A stretch of DNA of 64,000 nucleotides from CAVQAH01 sp963784195 (GTDB lineage Bacteria; Acidobacteriota; Vicinamibacteria; Vicinamibacterales; 2-12-FULL-66-21): positions 1-64,000 of the forward strand of contig CAWARA010000025.1 in the NCBI GenBank assembly GCA_963784195.1, read 5' to 3'. The position numbers and the translations under genes are program-made. Positions 16,723 to 25,664 of this stretch are shown here, piece by piece. Position 1 is the stretch's first letter. Each line of letters begins with the position of its first letter. The notes beneath the pieces are model-generated. The model was not told the origin of the DNA, did not search any database, and worked only from the letters and a program-made list of their open reading frames with translations.

Positions 16723-19407
16723 TTACACGTCTCGTAGCGCGGTGGTGGGATCGATCGTCAGCGCCCGGCGTGCGGGTTCAACACACGCGAGCAATCCAAC
16801 GACGAGCATCACCGCCGATGTTCGCATCAGGGCGTTCAGCACGAACGACATCCCCGCCTCGCCACCCATCGCCACGACGGACAGGATGAAGAGATTTCCG
16901 GCGACGATGCCGCCGCCGACGAGGAGAACGGCGCGCGAGAAGATCCCCACGAGCAGCCGCCCGGTACTGGCGCCGAGGGCCGACCGCAACCCAATCTCGC
17001 GTGTCCGCCGCGCCACTGTCACCGACATCAGCGAGAAGATTCCCGCCGCAGACAGAAACAACCCAAGCGCCACAACACCGGCGAGCGCTGACGCCGAGAC
17101 CATCGCCGGCAGGTCGACACGCCACGTCCAATCATCGAGCCGCCGCATCTCTTCGAGCCGCAAGCCCGGATCAACGGTCGACGCAATGGCGCGAACGCGC
17201 TCGGAGAAGGTCGAGGGATCGGTGCCGACACGGATGCCCATGGTCAGCGGCGACATCGTGCGCGGCCGCGCCGCGTGAAATACGAACGGCGCTTCACCCA
17301 GATCCGTGGGCGACGTCCCGATGTCGCGCACCACGCCGACGATTTCCAGCCACTCCTCGGGCGCCGCCGCGTCCGCGATCGCGTATCGAACGCGACGGCC
17401 CACGGGACTCGCGCCATTCATGAAACGCCGCGCGAACGCTTCATTCACGATCACGTTTCGCGCGCCGGCCGAAACATCGCCCTCGGTGAAGCCGCGTCCG
17501 GCCACGATCGGGCGATCGAAAGCGGCGAAGAACGTGGGCGCGACCGTCGAGGTCCAAAGATTGGGTATCGGAATCGGTTCAGATCCTGCCGCCGCGTCGA
17601 ATTCCCCCCGACGTACTTCGCCATACATGCCTGGAAGCTGTTCGGCGAACGTGACCGCGGTGACGCCGGCTTCCTGCGCGAGTCGCCGTTCGAGCTCGGC
17701 GTACGTGTTATTCGCTCGCACTGCGAATTCGGCGTCCGATTCGCCGGCCGCCATGTCTTGATCGAGACCTATGCGCACGGCGAGGTACTCATGTCCGGGA
17801 AATTGCGCCCGGATTCGGCGATCGCGCCAGGCTTCTTCCCCGATGCCCATGGCCGGCGGGATACAAATCACGGTCACCGCGACCTGCGCGATCATCGCCG
17901 TGGTCCACACACCGCCAAAGCGCAGCGTTGATCCCGCGGCAAGGTTACGGAGTTGCGCCTGCACGTTGATGCCGGTGGCTTTGATCGCGGGCAGCACGCC
18001 GAGGATCGCCGCACCGGTGATGGCGAGGACGATCGCATAAACGATCGTCGCCGGCTTCAATCCCGGTTCGATCCAGAACGGCGCGCCGCCGCTCAGGCTC
18101 GAGTAGTACGCCGTCACGCCCCACGTCACGGCCCAATGCGCCGCGGCCACACCAATCGCCGCCGAGACGCCGGCAAGAACCAGCGCCTCGATGAACAGTT
18201 GCGTGATGATGCGCATGCGGTTCGCACCAAGCCCGCAGCGCAATGCGATCTCCCATTCGCGTGTCGCCGTTCTCGCGTAAATCAGCGTCGCGACGTTCAT
18301 GCACGCGACGAAGAGCACGAGCAGGATGGGACCATGGCGGACGACGAGTTCGATGATCGACGCGCGGTCGCCAGGTGCTTCACCCCCATACGCAAGCACG
18401 CGCGGCCGCAGGTGCTCGTGTGTGTGCGGCGAAGATGCGCGCACGCGGTCGGTGATGGCGGTGACTTCATCGTTGGCGTGCTCCTGCGTTGCGCCTTTCG
18501 CGATTCGGCCGAAGATTCGCACCGGTGCACCTTCGAGAGGCGCATAACCACTGGGTCGAAGTGGCAACGGTACCCACATGCGATGGTTGATCGGAAACGC
18601 GAAGCCTTCCGGCATCACACCTACTACCGTGCTCGTCGCGCGTCCGAGTTGAACATTCTGCCCAATCACATCAGCGCGGCCGCCGAATCGCTGCTGCCAG
18701 ACGTGATAACCGAGCACGACCACGCCTGGTGCACCCGGGGCTTCGTCGGCTTCGATTAAGGGACGGCCGAGAATTGGAGGTACGCGCACGAGTTGAAAGG
18801 CCGATGCCGAAATCTCGGCCACCGTCACCGGTTCGGGATTCGCCCGCCCCACCGACAGCAATCGCTCGAGTGTGCGATACGCGCCGAGCTCTTCCACCGA
18901 TTTGAGCTCCTGTCGCCAGATCATGAAGTCGTGCAGCAACCGCCGCTCATCACCGACGATGCGCGGATTGCGCATTTCGATCTCTACGATGCGGTCGCCT
19001 TCGGGGAGCGGAATGGTTGGACGAAAGAAATCGCGGGAGACGTCGTACCATCCGGCGCCAAGACCGATCGCAATCGCGATCGCCAGCCCGCCGGCAATCG
19101 TCAATCCTGGATACTTCACCAGCATCCGCAGGCCGAGTTTCAGGTCCATCCACGACATTCGTGTGTGCATAAGTTGTGTGCGCCAGTCCCGGCCGCGCTC
19201 GATCGCGAAACGGATCGTCAACGCGGTCGCATGTCTCCAATATCGCAGCCGCGCGCGGCCAGGACCGTGCGTGCGGCAATCGCGCTGAAAGAATTCGTCC
19301 AGATCACCGGCGATCGATTCACGGACATCGGCCGGCAGTACGCGCTCGACGACCGCTCGCGCGACGCGCGGGGGATTGAACCGGCCCCCGCTCGCGGGTG
19401 GCGTCAT
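16723..19407 (-). CDS. ADOP-family ABC-type permease (MacB/FtsX-like), copy 1
   Basis: Large membrane protein of 894 residues. An N-terminal ADOP extension (RVLPADVRESIAGDLDEFF) precedes the first membrane helix after MDLKLGLRMLVKYPG. Then come a MacB periplasmic core domain, three helices with FVACMNVATLIYARTATREW, a second periplasmic domain, and the C-terminal FtsX helices (RRTREIGLRSALGASTGRLL). It ends TTALRDV, typical of the family. ATG 19405-19407 is chosen because it overlaps the PadR stop as ATGA; an upstream start would only add 12 residues. These permeases lack their own ATPase and usually depend on a separate MacB-like ATPase. Role in export or envelope stress is inferred. Confidence 0.88.
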   Translation of the reverse strand: MTPPASGGRFNPPRVARAVVERVLPADVRESIAGDLDEFFQRDCRTHGPGRARLRYWRHATALTIRFAIERGRDWRTQLMHTRMSWMDLKLGLRMLVKYPGLTIAGGLAIAIAIGLGAGWYDVSRDFFRPTIPLPEGDRIVEIEMRNPRIVGDERRLLHDFMIWRQELKSVEELGAYRTLERLLSVGRANPEPVTVAEISASAFQLVRVPPILGRPLIEADEAPGAPGVVVLGYHVWQQRFGGRADVIGQNVQLGRATSTVVGVMPEGFAFPINHRMWVPLPLRPSGYAPLEGAPVRIFGRIAKGATQEHANDEVTAITDRVRASSPHTHEHLRPRVLAYGGEAPGDRASIIELVVRHGPILLVLFVACMNVATLIYARTATREWEIALRCGLGANRMRIITQLFIEALVLAGVSAAIGVAAAHWAVTWGVTAYYSSLSGGAPFWIEPGLKPATIVYAIVLAITGAAILGVLPAIKATGINVQAQLRNLAAGSTLRFGGVWTTAMIAQVAVTVICIPPAMGIGEEAWRDRRIRAQFPGHEYLAVRIGLDQDMAAGESDAEFAVRANNTYAELERRLAQEAGVTAVTFAEQLPGMYGEVRRGEFDAAAGSEPIPIPNLWTSTVAPTFFAAFDRPIVAGRGFTEGDVSAGARNVIVNEAFARRFMNGASPVGRRVRYAIADAAAPEEWLEIVGVVRDIGTSPTDLGEAPFVFHAARPRTMSPLTMGIRVGTDPSTFSERVRAIASTVDPGLRLEEMRRLDDWTWRVDLPAMVSASALAGVVALGLFLSAAGIFSLMSVTVARRTREIGLRSALGASTGRLLVGIFSRAVLLVGGGIVAGNLFILSVVAMGGEAGMSFVLNALMRTSAVMLVVGLLACVEPARRALTIDPTTALRDV

Positions 19408-19733
19408 CGCGCACCTCGCAAATCGATGTCGAGGCCGCGCCACATGCTGTCGAGCGCTTTTCGTGACGCGCGCAAACTCTCGAGCCCGGCTCGAGTCACT
19501 CTCACGTACCGTCGAGCTTTGCCGCCACGCTCACCGGTGGACTCACCCATCCACGACGCCAGCAGACCCTTCTCTTCCAGACGGCGAAGCGTGACGTACA
19601 CCGCGGCTGGAGCGACTTCGCGACCGGTGCGCCGTGCGATTTCGTCGACGATCGGGACGCCATAGACGTCCTCGCCGAGATGGAGGATGGCGAGCAGGAC
19701 CATCTGCTCGAATTCGCCGAGGGTATCGCGCAT
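19404..19733 (-). CDS. PadR-family transcriptional regulator (copy 1)
   Basis: Regulator of 109 residues with the PadR winged helix: LGEFEQMVLLAILHLGEDVY, then APAAVYVTLRRLEEKGLLAS and the wing ERGGKARRYVRVT. It is the first gene of a two-gene unit with the downstream ADOP permease, with stop and start sharing ATGA. This pairing is the rule for ADOP permeases in Acidobacteriota, and the regulator most likely represses its own operon. No clear operator is seen, although CATACAATGCTAGCAATATACG lies about 40 bases upstream. Confidence 0.9.
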   Translation of the reverse strand: MRDTLGEFEQMVLLAILHLGEDVYGVPIVDEIARRTGREVAPAAVYVTLRRLEEKGLLASWMGESTGERGGKARRYVRVTRAGLESLRASRKALDSMWRGLDIDLRGAR

Positions 19734-19827
19734 CAGTTAGCGCGGCCCCGATGCGTGGAAGAAAACATACAATGCTAGCAATATACGCCGGCGGTTCGCG
19801 TGAAGTTCCGCAGGACACTCAACGTGA

Positions 19828-19856
19828 TTGGCTGGGTGTCAGGGACGGAATTCGCA
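19828..19856 (+). repeat. Dispersed GGCTGGGTGT repeat, copy A
   Basis: TTGGCTGGGTGTCAGGGACG followed by GAATTCGCA. It matches copies at 33336, 34372, 35775 and more weakly 38628, all on the plus strand. The spacer 19740-20021 around it shows a minus-strand open frame (TADQVRAWFDTWARQRFAG) that I cannot assign. Confidence 0.6.
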
Positions 19857-20021
19857 TCGAGCTCGGTGCCCGCGAACCGCTGTCGTGCCCACGTGTCGAA
19901 CCAGGCGCGCACCTGATCCGCCGTCACGGCCGCACGGCGACGGCGTGCGGCGACGAGGACCGGGCCCGCGCCGCGACCGGTCACGGCGCGGCGGCGCCGG
20001 CCACGGCGGGAGCGCTGATTG

Positions 20022-22664
20022 CTACTCGTCCCTGAGCGCCAGGAGCGGATCGACGCGCGTGGCACGGAACGCGGGGATCAGGCTGGCGGCGGCGGCCACC
20101 GCGGCGATGAGCGCCGCCACGCCGGCCAGCGTCACCGGATCGTTCGGGCGGACCGCGAAGAGCAGCGTCTCCATCAGCCGCGTCAGCACGAGCGCGCCCG
20201 CGAGGCCAGCCACGAGGCCGGCGCACGCCAGCTTCAGGCCGTCGCCCATGACCGCGCGGAGCACGACGCTGCGCTCGGCCCCGAGCGCCATCCGGATCCC
20301 GATCTCGCGCCGCTGCTGGGCGACCATGAACGAGAGCACCCCGTAGGTGCCGATCGCGGCCAGCAGGAGCGCCAGGCCCGCGAACGCCCCCAGGAGCTGC
20401 ATCAGCATGCGGGTGCGGCGTACGGAATCGCGGAAGACGTCCTCCATGTCGCGCAACCGGATGATCGGCAGCGCGGGATCGACTTCGCGCACGGCGTTCG
20501 CGATCGGTGGCTGCAGCGCGGCAGCCGGCAATGTGGTGCGCAGCACGAGGTGCATGCTGGCGTCGCCGAAACCGCTGCCGAGGCGGCCACCCTGGACGGC
20601 CGGGAAGATGCGCGGGATCTGGTTGAGCAGCACGTAGAGCTCAGTACCGGTCGGGTGGTCGATCCCGGCCTGCTTGACGTCCCTTGCCACGCCCACCACC
20701 GTGACCCACGGCGTCTGGTCACCGAAGCGCGGTCTCACGCGCCGCCCGATCGGGTCGAGGCCCTTCCAGAAGGTGCGGACGAACGCTTCGTTCACGATCG
20801 CCACGGGCGCGCCCGTACCGTCGGTCTCCTCGAAGGCGCGGCCGCGCACGATCGGGATCCTCATCGCGTCGAAGTAGCTGTTCGTGACCGTCTGGTAGTA
20901 CCCCACCAGCTCCGACCCCTCCGGCGGCGGGGTGTAGTTCTCGATGTCGGTGCCGAAGCCGTTGAATTCCCGCTGGGGCGGCAGGCCCGACACGGCCGCG
21001 CCGCCCTCGATGCCGGGCAGAGCGCGGAGCCGATCGAGCAAGCGGCCGTAGAGCTGCACGCGCTGATCGAACGCCGGGTAGGTCGCCGCCGGGAGAGCGA
21101 CGCCGAATGTCACGAGCCGGGATCGATCGAATCCGGCATCGACGCTCATCAGGTTGCGGACCGTCCGCACCATTAACCCCGCACCCACCACCAGCAGCAC
21201 CGCCAGCGCGACTTCGCCGGCGACGAGCGCACGGCGCATCGCCGGACGGATCGCCGTCGCGCCGGATGCCCGGTCGTTCAGGAGACGGCCGGTGCGCCCG
21301 GACAGATATCGCAGCGGCGCCAGGCCGAAGACCACCCCGGTGACGGCTGACACGAGCAGCGTAAAGCCGAGCACCGCCGGATCGATGCCGATGCCCGCGA
21401 CGCGGGGCACGCTCTCCGGATAGGCGGCCGTCAACGCGCGTACGCCGGCCCACGCGACGGTAAGGCCAAGGGCGTCGCCCAGCCCGAGGAGCACGAGCCC
21501 TTCGGCGACGAACTGCGCGAGCAGCCGCCGCCGGCCGGCACCGAGGGCAGCCCGCACGGCGATCTCTCGGCCACGAGCTTCGGCGCGGACCATCAGCAGG
21601 TTGGCGAGATTCGCGCACGCGATGAGCAGCACCAGGCCGACGGCCGCCTGCAGCACCCAGAAGGCACGGCGCGACGACCCGACCACCGCGTCCAGCACCG
21701 GGGTCATCTGCAGGACGTGCTCGCCTGGCGCGAACAGGTGTCCGCTCACGCGCGCGCGCGCACTCCAGCTCCTCATGAGCGACGCCAGCTCCGCCTCCGC
21801 GTGTTGCGAAGTAACACCGTCCTTCAAGCGGCCCAGCACCGACAGGAAATGACTCGCGCGGAACTGGCGGATCGCGGGCGCAAGCTGGAGCGGGAGCCAC
21901 AGCTCGACGCGCTTGTCCATGAGGTCGAACCCGGACGGCATTACGCCGATCACCTGATGCCTGATGCCGTCGACGTCGATCGACTGACCGACGACGTCCT
22001 CGCGTCCGCCGAAGGCCGTGCGCCACACCTCGTGCGACAGGATGACGACCGCCGGACCGCCGCCGCGCGTCTCGTCGCGGCGGAACCACCGGCCGCGCTC
22101 GGGCGGCACCGCGAGGGCCTCGAGCAGCTCGGCGTTCACGCGTGCGCGCGACGCCCGCCGCGGCCGATCGAGCGCCGCGAGGTTCACTTCGCCGGTCACG
22201 AACGCGCCGACGACCGAGAAGGACTGGCTGATCTCGGTCAGCTCGAAGTACTCGGCCGGCGACACCGGGCCCGGCTTGCCATCTCCGGAACCGGTGCTCA
22301 GCATCCGGAGCTGCTCCGGCTGCGGGTACCCGAGCGGCCGCAGGATCGCGGCGTTCACGACGGAGAACATCGCCGTGTTCGCGCCGATCCCGAGCGCGAT
22401 CGTCAGCACCGCGATCGACGTGAACCCCGGGCTCTTGCGCAGCGTGCGCCAGGCGTAGCGGACGTCCTGGACGGTCTCGTCGAGCCAGCGCCGCGTCCAC
22501 ACCGCTCGTGCGTCCTCCCGCGTCCGCGTCACGTTGCCGAACGCGCGGCGCGCGGCGTCCCGCGCCTCCCTTTCGGGCATCCCGTTCGCGATGCGCTCTT
22601 CCGCCTCGAGGTCGAGGTGGGTGCGGATCTCGCGTTCGAGCTCGCCGTCTCTGTCCTTCGTCAT
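20022..22664 (-). CDS. ADOP-family ABC-type permease (MacB/FtsX-like), copy 2
   Basis: Membrane protein of 880 residues with the same layout as the 16.7-kb permease. A short hydrophilic N-terminus (DGELEREIRTHLDLEAEERI) is followed by VRYAWRTLRKSPGFTSIAV and the first helix. Then come a MacB core domain, three helices around LLIACANLANLLMVRAEARG, a second core domain (QREFNGFGTDIENYTPPPEG) and C-terminal helices with QRREIGIRMALGAERSVVLR. It ends DPLLALRDE. Spacing of 6 bp to the upstream PadR gene marks an operon. The two ADOP units lie side by side, yet their N-termini differ clearly, so they are not a recent duplication. Confidence 0.9.
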   Translation of the reverse strand: MTKDRDGELEREIRTHLDLEAEERIANGMPEREARDAARRAFGNVTRTREDARAVWTRRWLDETVQDVRYAWRTLRKSPGFTSIAVLTIALGIGANTAMFSVVNAAILRPLGYPQPEQLRMLSTGSGDGKPGPVSPAEYFELTEISQSFSVVGAFVTGEVNLAALDRPRRASRARVNAELLEALAVPPERGRWFRRDETRGGGPAVVILSHEVWRTAFGGREDVVGQSIDVDGIRHQVIGVMPSGFDLMDKRVELWLPLQLAPAIRQFRASHFLSVLGRLKDGVTSQHAEAELASLMRSWSARARVSGHLFAPGEHVLQMTPVLDAVVGSSRRAFWVLQAAVGLVLLIACANLANLLMVRAEARGREIAVRAALGAGRRRLLAQFVAEGLVLLGLGDALGLTVAWAGVRALTAAYPESVPRVAGIGIDPAVLGFTLLVSAVTGVVFGLAPLRYLSGRTGRLLNDRASGATAIRPAMRRALVAGEVALAVLLVVGAGLMVRTVRNLMSVDAGFDRSRLVTFGVALPAATYPAFDQRVQLYGRLLDRLRALPGIEGGAAVSGLPPQREFNGFGTDIENYTPPPEGSELVGYYQTVTNSYFDAMRIPIVRGRAFEETDGTGAPVAIVNEAFVRTFWKGLDPIGRRVRPRFGDQTPWVTVVGVARDVKQAGIDHPTGTELYVLLNQIPRIFPAVQGGRLGSGFGDASMHLVLRTTLPAAALQPPIANAVREVDPALPIIRLRDMEDVFRDSVRRTRMLMQLLGAFAGLALLLAAIGTYGVLSFMVAQQRREIGIRMALGAERSVVLRAVMGDGLKLACAGLVAGLAGALVLTRLMETLLFAVRPNDPVTLAGVAALIAAVAAAASLIPAFRATRVDPLLALRDE

Positions 22665-22670
22665 CGCGCC

Positions 22671-22997
22671 TCACACGGGCTTGAGCACCCTGGCCATCGC
22701 CCGAACCACCGCGTCCCACCGGCTCTGCTCGATCGCCAGCTGCTTGCGCCCTCTGGCCGTCAGCCGGTACATCCGCATCTCGCGCCCGCGGTCACCCGGC
22801 TCCCACTTCGAGGTGATACACCCGCTTTTCTCCAGACGGGCCAGGGCTGGATAGAGCGACCCGTGCTCCACCTGCAGCACGTCCTCGGACGTGCGCTGGA
22901 TGTGCCGGGCGATCCCGTGGCCATGGAGCGGGCCGAACACCAGCGTCCGCAGGATCAGCAACTCGAGGGTGCCCTGGACGACCTTCCGATCTGCCAT
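22671..22997 (-). CDS. PadR-family transcriptional regulator (copy 2)
   Basis: Regulator of 108 residues: VVQGTLELLILRTLVFGPLH, then VLQVEHGSLYPALARLEKSG and the wing GDRGREMRMYRLTARGRKQL. This is the typical ADOP-associated PadR sequence. It heads an operon with the permease (6-bp gap). Two 15-bp palindrome-like copies directly upstream (22998-23033) probably form its operator and would allow autorepression. Confidence 0.92.
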   Translation of the reverse strand: MADRKVVQGTLELLILRTLVFGPLHGHGIARHIQRTSEDVLQVEHGSLYPALARLEKSGCITSKWEPGDRGREMRMYRLTARGRKQLAIEQSRWDAVVRAMARVLKPV

Positions 22998-23033
22998 GGT
23001 AGACAGCCTACTATAGTTGGTAGACGGCCTACC
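22998..23033. promoter_or_regulatory. Duplicated operator-like palindrome upstream of PadR
   Basis: GGTAGACAGCCTACT (22998-23012) and GGTAGACGGCCTACC (23019-23033) are two copies of GGTAG-N5-CTAC, 21 bp apart, that is two helical turns. They begin one base after the PadR start codon on the minus strand, covering the leader or promoter. Confidence 0.6.
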
Positions 23034-23209
23034 ATGGAGGGTTGGACGGTGGCCGGACTGCTTTGGTTGGCGGGGATCGGCCGGCCCGCGGCAACGGCCA
23101 TGCGGCTCACGTCGAGGGCCGCCTCAGCCCCGTCGCGGTGCTTTCATCCTGAGAGACCCTTGTCGCAGCGTCGCGGCGAATCGAGCCGAGTTCCGAGTGC
23201 CCTCTCGAA

Positions 23210-23945
23210 ATGGAGCGCGCGCACGGCGAAACCCGACCGCTGACGGTCTTGCGAGGCGTTGCCAAAAACCTGCATCCAAGAGAAAAATTAGTGGTCTGCA
23301 TGACCCACACTGGAACGTCACGGCTCGCTGGCGGCGCGATCTACCATGTGCTCGGTGTGCCATATCGCACCGGATCGTTGACACCGGGCAGTGAGCACGA
23401 TGCGCAGCCTTATCGAGACACCGGTTTCGTAGCACAACTGCAGGTGGCGGGTTGCGAAGCGATAGATGGCGGCGACATCCCCCTGCCCAGCTATCTACCC
23501 CACCATGAAGTTCCGCCGATCCGTAATTGGCCGGGACCGCGCATCGCTTGGGAGATCCTGAGTGATCGGCTGGTGCCGATTCTGGACCAACCAGGCCACG
23601 TGCCGTTGCTGATCGGAGGCGATTGCAGCATCGTCGTTGGAACCACCCAAGCACTGATGAAGTCGGCTGGCCTCGATCAAGTGCACGTCCTGTACATCGA
23701 CGGCGACTGCGATGACGGGACCCCTGATCCAACGAAAAGCCAGAGCGCGGCATATCTCGCCCTGTGGCTGGCGATGCACGGTCAACCCTTTCGGGCGGGT
23801 CCTGGGCTTCCACCTTCTCAAGTCACGATCATCGGCGCGACGCGGGATCGTCAACGTGGAGCCGCGGAGCATGCTCCACGGCTAGTCTCGATGGCAGAGG
23901 TTCGCCGGGAAGGAGCGCGCACGACTGCACAGCGGATACTCGACG
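23210..23945 (+). pseudogene. Arginase-family protein, 3'-truncated
   Basis: The frame shows HTGTSRLAGGAIYHVLGVPY, LLIGGDCSIVVGTTQALM and VLYIDGDCDDGTPDPTKSQS, the first metal-binding motifs of the arginase/agmatinase/formimidoglutamase fold. After about 245 residues (TTAQRILDVLP) the homology ends, before the second aspartate motif (D-x-D) needed to bind both manganese ions. The remaining 40 codons are out of family and overlap an unrelated fragment on the other strand. So the gene has lost its last fifth and is unlikely to be active. ATG 23210 is plausible but unproven. Confidence 0.7.
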
Positions 23946-23959
23946 TGTTGCCATCATCC

Positions 23960-24120
23960 GCGTCAGTGCGTGGATCAGCACGTCGCACCCGTTGCAGTTG
24001 TCCACGATGCTGTCGGCGGGCGACGTGTCCCCAGAAATCACGACGGACCGGTCCGCGGCCACGATGAGCTCTGTGCGAATGCCAATCGGCTACTCGTTTC
24101 CAAAGCGCGACCGTGCGGCC
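23960..24120 (-). pseudogene. Fragment of a metallo-beta-lactamase-fold hydrolase
   Basis: The minus strand reads ADRSVVISGDTSPADSIVDN, then CNGCDVLIH, a signature of RNase Z/AtsA-like MBL hydrolases, which read ISGDT...CNGCDVLIHE. Upstream the frame reads FGNE, stop (TAG), PIGIRTELIV; a TGG-to-TAG change at the stop would explain this. Only about 50 residues survive, flanked by an arginase fragment and a pRiA4b fragment. Confidence 0.6.
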
Positions 24121-24129
24121 TTCTGCGGG

Positions 24130-24389
24130 TCACTCACGGTCGCGCTCGAACGCCTTTTTCCAACGCTTCTTCGGATCGTGGAACGTCACTGCGGCCGGAT
24201 CGAACGCCTCGGGATCGAAGTTGTGTCCAATCCACTGCAACGTCGACTCGTGCTCCTCATGATCGGGTCGGCGATGATCCGCAGGAGTTCCGCATAGCCG
24301 TGGACGCCACCACAGTCCTCCGGCGGGCACCGACCTTCACCCGCAACACAGCGCGGGTACCTGCGGCCATCGTCGGCTGGCTCGACGCC
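24130..24389 (-). pseudogene. C-terminal part of a plasmid pRiA4b ORF-3-like protein
   Basis: The minus strand gives RYPRCVAGEGRCPPEDCGGV, HGYAELLRIIADP and, after a one-base shift near 24261-24268, DHEEHESTLQWIGHNFDPEA and FD. This is the conserved end of the pRiA4b ORF-3 family, of unknown function. The N-terminal two thirds are missing: the fragment begins within about 3 bp of a TonB receptor fragment on the other strand. It ends with a normal stop at 24130. Confidence 0.65.
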
Positions 24390-24391
24390 CT

Positions 24392-24653
24392 CATGTCAAC
24401 TACGGGAGCATCCGTGTCCTCGCCGAGCCGGTCGGCACGCGTCGTCAGGACAACATCACCCTCGTCGACCTGCGCCTCGACAAGGCCTTCGGGCTCGGCG
24501 GGAGCCGACTTACCGGTTTCGTCGAGGTCTTCAGCGCGCTCGACGCCAATCCGTTGCAGAACCTCAGTTGGGAAACGGGTGCCGCCTTCCTGCGCTCGCT
24601 CGTCATCGTCCCGCCGCGGATCGCGGGCGGGGTTCAGACTGGACTGGTGAGGA
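24392..24653 (+). pseudogene. C-terminal fragment of a TonB-dependent receptor
   Basis: The plus frame reads NYGSIRVLAEPVGTRRQDN, LTGFVEVFSALDANPLQNLS and IVPPRIA. This is nearly identical in pattern to the end of the receptor at 29.3 kb (LTGFVDVFNAFNANPEQNLS). One missing base near 24632 hides the true last residues, AGFRLDW then TGA at 24651-24653. Only the last 85-90 residues of the barrel are present, so it cannot make a receptor. It converges with the lipoprotein gene, 3 bp apart. Confidence 0.75.
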
Positions 24654-24656
24654 CGA

Positions 24657-25664
24657 CTACCTCGATCGGCCGTATGGCGTGGAGTCGAGGATCTCCGGGA
24701 CGCGATCGGCGTCGAGGTCCTCCCAGCCAAAGAGCTTCGGTTCCGTGATGAGAGGCCGGTACGACGGCGTGATACTGCCGCACGAAGACGTCCAGTCATG
24801 CGTGCCGGGCCAGCCCCAGTGATGCGCAACCTCGTGATGATAGGCGGCACTCGCAATCGATCGATAGGCGTCCGGCGTCAGCGGAGCTCGAAACGACGAA
24901 AAGTTGCCGATAGCGAGGAACGCCGGCTTCACGCTGGCATTGGGGAAGGCGACGCCGCCGGCGCCAACCGATGGCTCGATGTGCACGGACATCAGGATGT
25001 CGTAACTGCTGACGTCGATGCCGCGGGCGGCAAGTGCAGCGATCACGCTCTGCCGGTCCCGCGGATTCGCCACTTCCTGCCCCGGCAGGAAGACGTTCGT
25101 CGAGTCGAACCGCACGACGGGGCTGAAGCCGCGCGCGGCCGCGAACGCCGCGTGATCGGCGTTGATCGACGCCTGCGCGGCTTCCCAGAGCCCGCGGTCC
25201 GCCTCGACGACGGTGTCCGGCCAGGTCAGCACGGCAACCAGCACTCGAAACACGCCGGCGGGTGTGAGAAACGCACCGTCGAACTGACGTTCCACCTGCG
25301 CGCCGTCGCGTGACGTGTACAGGGCTCTCACGCGCGAGATGCCGGGCTGCGCCGAATCCCGCAGGAACAATGTCGAGGTGAGGTGGCCCTGCCCCGAGCA
25401 ATTCACGTAGCCCGCCTCGTTCACGATCGCGGGACGGAAGACCGGCTCATTGAAGCGACGGGCGTAGTGATCCTTGATGGCGTTTTCGAGGGCTGTGCGC
25501 GGCGGCAGCGACGCCGGAACCTCGGTGATGGCACCCGGCGGAGGGTCGCTCGGCGAGGGGGCTGTCGGCGAATCGTCCGAACACGCCGGCGACCCCAGCG
25601 CGAGCATCAGGATCAGTCCGAGAAGACCGACGGCGCCGCGCGCGACCTCGAAACGCCATGTCAT
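24657..25664 (-). CDS. Lipoprotein with zinc-protease-like HEVAHHWGWPGTH motif
   Basis: Protein of 335 residues. The signal peptide ends in a lipobox (LGSPAC, Cys about residue 28), followed by a Pro/Ser linker, so it is anchored in a membrane. Near the C-terminus it has YHHEVAHHWGWPGTHDW: HE-xx-H followed by a Gly and a further His, similar to, but not exactly, the metzincin zinc site (HExxHxxGxxH). A zinc peptidase role is likely but unproven. The rest matches no family I know. The start overlaps the stop of the upstream PD40 gene, so the two form an operon. Confidence 0.75.
   Translation of the reverse strand: MTWRFEVARGAVGLLGLILMLALGSPACSDDSPTAPSPSDPPPGAITEVPASLPPRTALENAIKDHYARRFNEPVFRPAIVNEAGYVNCSGQGHLTSTLFLRDSAQPGISRVRALYTSRDGAQVERQFDGAFLTPAGVFRVLVAVLTWPDTVVEADRGLWEAAQASINADHAAFAAARGFSPVVRFDSTNVFLPGQEVANPRDRQSVIAALAARGIDVSSYDILMSVHIEPSVGAGGVAFPNASVKPAFLAIGNFSSFRAPLTPDAYRSIASAAYHHEVAHHWGWPGTHDWTSSCGSITPSYRPLITEPKLFGWEDLDADRVPEILDSTPYGRSR

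Noticed and set aside
20719..22719. Long second frame overlapping the ADOP permease
   Set aside because: Arg/Gly-rich shadow frame in the same strand; the permease frame has membrane helices and family motifs.
24257..24856. 199-codon minus frame across the TonB and pRiA4b fragments
   Set aside because: Antisense to the receptor fragment; contains no family motif in this frame.
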